A stretch of DNA of 64,000 nucleotides. It comes from Deltaproteobacteria bacterium. Lineage in GTDB: Bacteria > Desulfobacterota > Syntrophobacteria > Syntrophobacterales > Syntrophobacteraceae. This document shows positions 62,210-64,000 of this stretch, one piece after another. Below the pieces are notes generated by a model, which was given only the letters and a program-made list of their open reading frames with translations, searched no databases and was not told the origin of the DNA. Every line of letters begins with the position of its first letter. The first letter of the stretch is position 1. The stretch spans positions 62,001 to 126,000 of the forward strand of contig JAAYVE010000042.1 of NCBI GenBank assembly GCA_012517315.1, in the 5' to 3' direction. Both the position numbers and the translations under genes were made by a program.

Positions 62210-62612
62210 TGAAATCCCTAGGCTCATCCGCCATGAAGCGGCATCGCCCTTGTGCTTTCCTTTTTCGATTCCCTCCCAGACTCTCGGGCAGACGCGAAGG
62301 CCCTCTGTTGCCGGTACCCCTGCCTGTTTCATGACACGGCGCGCCGCGTGTCTCGGCGATGTGGATGGGAGCCGCTAAGCATCCGTTCAAAGGGCTGGTC
62401 GTCCACAGTCATGAATCGGAAAAAGGATTCTCTTGTATGAAAGACTTTTTGGACTCACCGGGTGCCTCACTTCCGGCAAGCTCAGGGGATCGGCAAGGAC
62501 GGGGAGCTTTTCGCGGCGGAAGAGGCCCGTCACGGTTCGGTTGGGGAAATCAAATCCCAGGGATTGACGGATCGGTCGAATCGTCCTTCAGGCGGGAGAA
62601 AAGAGGTTCTTG
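62210..62612 (-). other. Intergenic stretch between kinase and LOG gene, no gene
   Basis: 403 bases between two minus-strand genes. If the kinase used the upstream in-frame start at 62332 the spacer would shrink to 280 bases. I see no credible promoter, but the region must contain either the operon promoter of the phosphorelay or a read-through from the LOG gene. Confidence 0.4.
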
Positions 62613-63290
62613 TCACACGATGACGTACTTCCGGATCGTGTTGACCACTTCGTCCGGGTCGTCCAGGAGGGTGAGAAAATTCAAGTCATCCGGTGAGATA
62701 TAGCCTCTCCCCATGAGCTGATTGCAAATCCAATCCAGAAGGCCCGTCCAGTACTCCTTTCCCACCAGTATGACCGGGAAGGGCTTGATCCGCCTGGTTT
62801 GAATGAGCGTCAGAGCCTCAAAGATTTCGTCCATTGTCCCGAAGCCGCCGGGCATGCCGATATAGGCTTGGGCATACTTCACGAACATCACCTTGCGCAC
62901 GAAGAAATACTGGAAATCCAGCTTGAGATTGGCGTACGGGTTCGGTTCCTGCTCCAGGGGCAGCACGATGTTCAATCCCACAGACTTGGCCCCCCCCTCT
63001 CGCGCGCCCTTGTTGCCCGCCTCCATGATTCCCGGTCCCCCACCGGTGATGATGTGATAACCGCTTTCGGCGAGCTTTCGGGCGATGACCACCGCCTTTT
63101 CATAGTTTTCATCCCCAGGCCGAACCCTTGCGGAGCCGAAGATGGAAACCGCGGGATACAATTCGGACATGGTCTCGAAACCATCCACGAATTCCGCAAG
63201 GATTTTGAACAGACGCCACGAGTCATTCACGGTCATGGCATCGATGACGTACTGCTTTTCGGGCTTTTCGTTGGTCCGCTTGAGTATCAT
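62613..63290 (-). CDS. LOG-family phosphoribohydrolase-like protein (TIGR00730)
   Basis: ATG 63290 with GAGG 9 bases upstream; an ATG at 63323 would add 11 residues. 225 residues with FGSAR near the N terminus, GGGPGIMEA and the motif PGGFGTMDE with its catalytic Arg and Glu region. LOG proteins release free bases from nucleoside 5'-monophosphates, producing cytokinins in plants; in bacteria they are also pyrimidine/purine nucleotide 5'-monophosphate nucleosidases. Unlinked by distance to the phosphorelay downstream. Confidence 0.9.
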   Translation of the reverse strand: MILKRTNEKPEKQYVIDAMTVNDSWRLFKILAEFVDGFETMSELYPAVSIFGSARVRPGDENYEKAVVIARKLAESGYHIITGGGPGIMEAGNKGAREGGAKSVGLNIVLPLEQEPNPYANLKLDFQYFFVRKVMFVKYAQAYIGMPGGFGTMDEIFEALTLIQTRRIKPFPVILVGKEYWTGLLDWICNQLMGRGYISPDDLNFLTLLDDPDEVVNTIRKYVIV

Positions 63291-63914
63291 GGATGTTTCC
63301 CTCGAATGAATCCAGTTGCCCACTCGCCAAGAAAAAACGGCAGGCCGTGAGAAGAACGACTGACCCTGTGTTCGTTGCTTTGGGGAACGTGTCGCTCGAC
63401 GAATCCCCCGCAGTCCTCGTCTCCCGTGGGTCCGGGAAAAAGGGAGGTGCGGGTTCCCGCAGACAAAGGACTTTAATAGTACGGGCAGGGCGCGGGGAAA
63501 TCAAGGGAGTTCCAGGTCACAGCCCACGCCGGGTCGGTTGTCGGCAAGAGAATAGTGGTAAAGCGTTTGACACGCCGGGTGCGGAATGCAATGCGACGGG
63601 CATCCGGGGATGATAGGATGTTCTTGCCGCGCCGGTTGCAGGTTCATTGCCCCGATGCGGATGACGGTCCCGGGGACTCCGCCGCAACTTTTTCCACAAA
63701 TATCGCGTGAACCAGTCCTGACCCGGCATTCCCCTGGGCGATTTTTCCTTTAAAGTCGGGACAATTGAATTGAATCCCCCTAAGAAATAGGCTATGTAGC
63801 CCTTGCACGAACATGGGCCCCGGTACTGACCTGCTTGGGACACGGCCGTTAATTGTTCACTTGATTGCTGCGCGGCCGGGGTTGAGTTCACCAAATAGAG
63901 GGAGGCCACGACCA
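63291..63914. other. Divergent spacer with promoter candidate, no gene
   Basis: 624 bases between the LOG gene (minus) and the truncated plus-strand gene. Contains the minus-strand promoter annotated at 63476-63504, a small GCGGG-TT-CCCGC palindrome near 63449-63460 and, before the right-hand gene, a good GGAGG at 63900-63904. No credible protein. Confidence 0.45.
63476..63504 (-). promoter_or_regulatory. Promoter candidate for the LOG-family gene
   Basis: On the minus strand, TTGATT (63504-63499) is followed after 17 bases by TACTAT (63481-63476). Distance to the LOG gene ATG is about 185 bases, a long leader. Confidence 0.4.
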
Positions 63915-64000
63915 ATGGAGATGAAGGAATTTGTGAGAACCTCGCTCAAGAAAGTCTCGCAGAAGGTGAGGGATGGGTCTCTGGATAAGCATGAGGAAGG
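63915..64000 (+). CDS. N-terminal fragment of an unknown protein cut by window edge
   Basis: ATG 63915 follows GGAGG at 9 bases and reads 28 codons (MEMKEFVRTSLKKVSQKV...) before the window ends. A second ATG two codons on is an alternative start. Basic, helical-looking N terminus without a signal peptide. Too short to place in a family. Confidence 0.6.
   Translation, partial: MEMKEFVRTSLKKVSQKVRDGSLDKHEE

Noticed and set aside
63517-63915. 132-codon minus-strand frame left of the last gene
   Set aside because: Low protein character, no ribosome-binding site, and it covers a likely control region.
1-64000. Search for tRNA, rRNA, CRISPR arrays, phage or intact insertion sequences
   Set aside because: No cloverleaf, array periodicity, integrase or transposase was seen by eye; a tRNAscan or CRISPR search would confirm.

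Overview
The window reads as a piece of a G+C-rich chromosome from an anaerobic, diderm bacterium, most likely a sulfate-reducing or syntrophic member of the Desulfobacterota (Syntrophobacteraceae-like). This is inference from gene content: futalosine-route menaquinone genes (mqnB, mqnD), rubrerythrin, a 2-hydroxyacyl-CoA dehydratase-type activase pair, TolC and TamA/TamB outer-membrane machinery, and large hybrid histidine kinases. No rRNA, tRNA, CRISPR array, prophage or intact insertion sequence was seen.

Layout. 1-6876 (minus): surface-glycan locus with a truncated GT2 enzyme, two sugar-nucleotide SDR enzymes (one LegB-like), a sugar-1-phosphate nucleotidyltransferase and a 1150-residue two-glycosyltransferase plus methyltransferase protein. 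7740-14361: secreted-protein block with a metzincin protease carrying VCBS/FG-GAP repeats, an anchored coiled-coil protein, a protein that is about 30 percent tyrosine when mature, and a repeat-only secreted protein. 14795-23146: a GT-C-like membrane protein divergent from a serine-palmitoyltransferase-like enzyme that is followed by a complete MacB/TolC/HlyD-type exporter. 23166-33113: an IspH-UbiA fusion coupled to dusB, divergent from mqnB-mqnD and a tightly coupled unknown gene; then UbiB, DUF4384, DJ-1 and a lipoprotein on the minus strand.

33547-40262: oxidative-stress genes (rubrerythrin, peroxiredoxin) and the TamB/TamA pair. This stretch holds four coding lesions: two compensating frameshifts that erase the second CxxC of rubrerythrin, a frameshift in tamB, and a nonsense codon plus an internal deletion/frameshift in tamA. 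40915-49994: a cNMP-binding/PilZ protein, TrkH-TrkA potassium uptake, a patatin/DUF3376 protein, a small unknown protein and an ABC-2 exporter. 50170-56715: a structured intergenic region (promoter, short terminator-bounded RNA, long palindrome) followed by a split acyl-CoA dehydratase activase system coupled to RNase G. 56791-62209: a hybrid kinase, Hpt, hybrid kinase phosphorelay joined by two ATGA overlaps. 62613-63290: a LOG-family protein; the last 86 bases start a further plus-strand gene.

The best candidates for something undescribed are the sphingolipid-type synthase with its own exporter (17275-23146), the tyrosine-rich secreted protein (11648-12154), the IspH-UbiA fusion beside menaquinone genes, and the short RNA or leader upstream of the activase operon. 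The lesions at 33.5-40.3 kb could be real decay or assembly error; raw reads would decide.
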